A program made the translations under genes and the position numbers. From positions 1-31,885 of the IMG/VR virus record IMGVR_UViG_3300043775_004202: a stretch of DNA of 31,885 nt; one strand, written 5' to 3'. The number at the start of each line of letters is the position of its first letter. Position 1 is the first letter of the stretch. Source of the stretch: a virus. Shown here one piece after another: positions 31,815 through 31,885 of this stretch. The notes under the pieces were generated by a model that saw only the letters and a list, made by a program, of their open reading frames with translations, had not been told where the DNA came from and made no database searches.

Positions 31815-31885
31815 TTAGTAGCTGTCCTTAGCTTTATTTATCCCGTTCTCACGTACATCTTTAACAATGTATTCTTCAGCGCGAG
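31815..31885 (-). CDS. C-terminal end of a gene running past the window
   Basis: On the minus strand an open frame covers the last 71 bases and ends at TAA (31817 to 31815). It encodes AEEYIVKDVRENGINKAKDS plus a final Tyr, a helical and charged end typical of a real protein. The other two minus-strand frames contain stops here. Too little is visible to name a function. Confidence 0.45.
   Translation of the reverse strand, partial: RAEEYIVKDVRENGINKAKDSY

Noticed and set aside
1-31885. Integrated prophage or bacterial chromosome
   Set aside because: No integrase, attachment site, repressor or cellular housekeeping gene is visible; the content is that of a virulent T4-like phage.

Overview
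The window is a gene-dense, AT-rich stretch of a T4-like (Straboviridae-related, contractile-tailed) bacteriophage genome. Direct evidence is the set of recognisable T4 morphogenesis proteins: gp15 (tail sheath stabiliser), gp20 (portal), gp13 (neck), gp4 (head completion), gp21 (prohead protease), gp22 (scaffold), gp23 (major capsid) and a gp5-like baseplate hub. Their order (15, two unknowns, 20, 13, 4, 21, unknown, 22, 23) differs from T4, so this is a distant relative. Start codons almost never have a Shine-Dalgarno sequence, and many late genes instead have an AATAAATA/TATAAATA box just before the start. With a thrombospondin-type-3 calcium motif and Calx-beta-like adhesin repeats, this fits a phage of a host with little SD-dependent initiation, Bacteroidetes being one candidate. 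The host assignment is inference only.

Layout. 1-2384: two small unknown genes and a DinG/XPD-type Fe-S helicase. 2397-12913: the head/neck/portal block on the plus strand, ending with the capsid gene and a strong intrinsic terminator with a GAAA tetraloop. 12987-16174: a tight five-gene minus-strand operon, transcribed dpdA-like transglycosylase, PurN-like formyltransferase, Nmad1/DUF1599-like protein, P-loop kinase, queF. 16211-19174: gp5-like hub/spike. 19175-20938: small minus-strand genes, with a long bulged hairpin carrying a G-rich apical segment between two of them. 21000-22701: tail fibre with an S74 chaperone domain, and a small gene. 22713-31264: accessory region with a zinc-ribbon protein, a sulfotransferase-like protein, three glycosyltransferase-like proteins, an HNH nuclease, a large repeat adhesin and several unknowns. 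31265-31885: an acidic unknown gene flanked by two direct copies of a short element, then the tail of another gene.

Main discovery candidate: the 12987-16174 operon looks like a complete cassette for hypermodifying guanine in phage DNA. QueF would reduce preQ0 to preQ1, the TGT/DpdA-fold enzyme would exchange it for guanine in DNA, and the formyltransferase would formylate the aminomethyl group, giving 2'-deoxy-7-(formylamino)methyl-7-deazaguanine. Catalytic residues are visible in all three. The kinase and the Nmad1-like protein in the same operon have no established step and may be new components. No preQ0 synthesis genes (folE, queD, queE, queC) lie in the window, so these must be elsewhere in the genome or supplied by the host.

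Second theme: the late-promoter box is spaced so that, if T4 geometry applies, transcription would start at or within a few bases of the start codon, predicting leaderless or near-leaderless late mRNAs.
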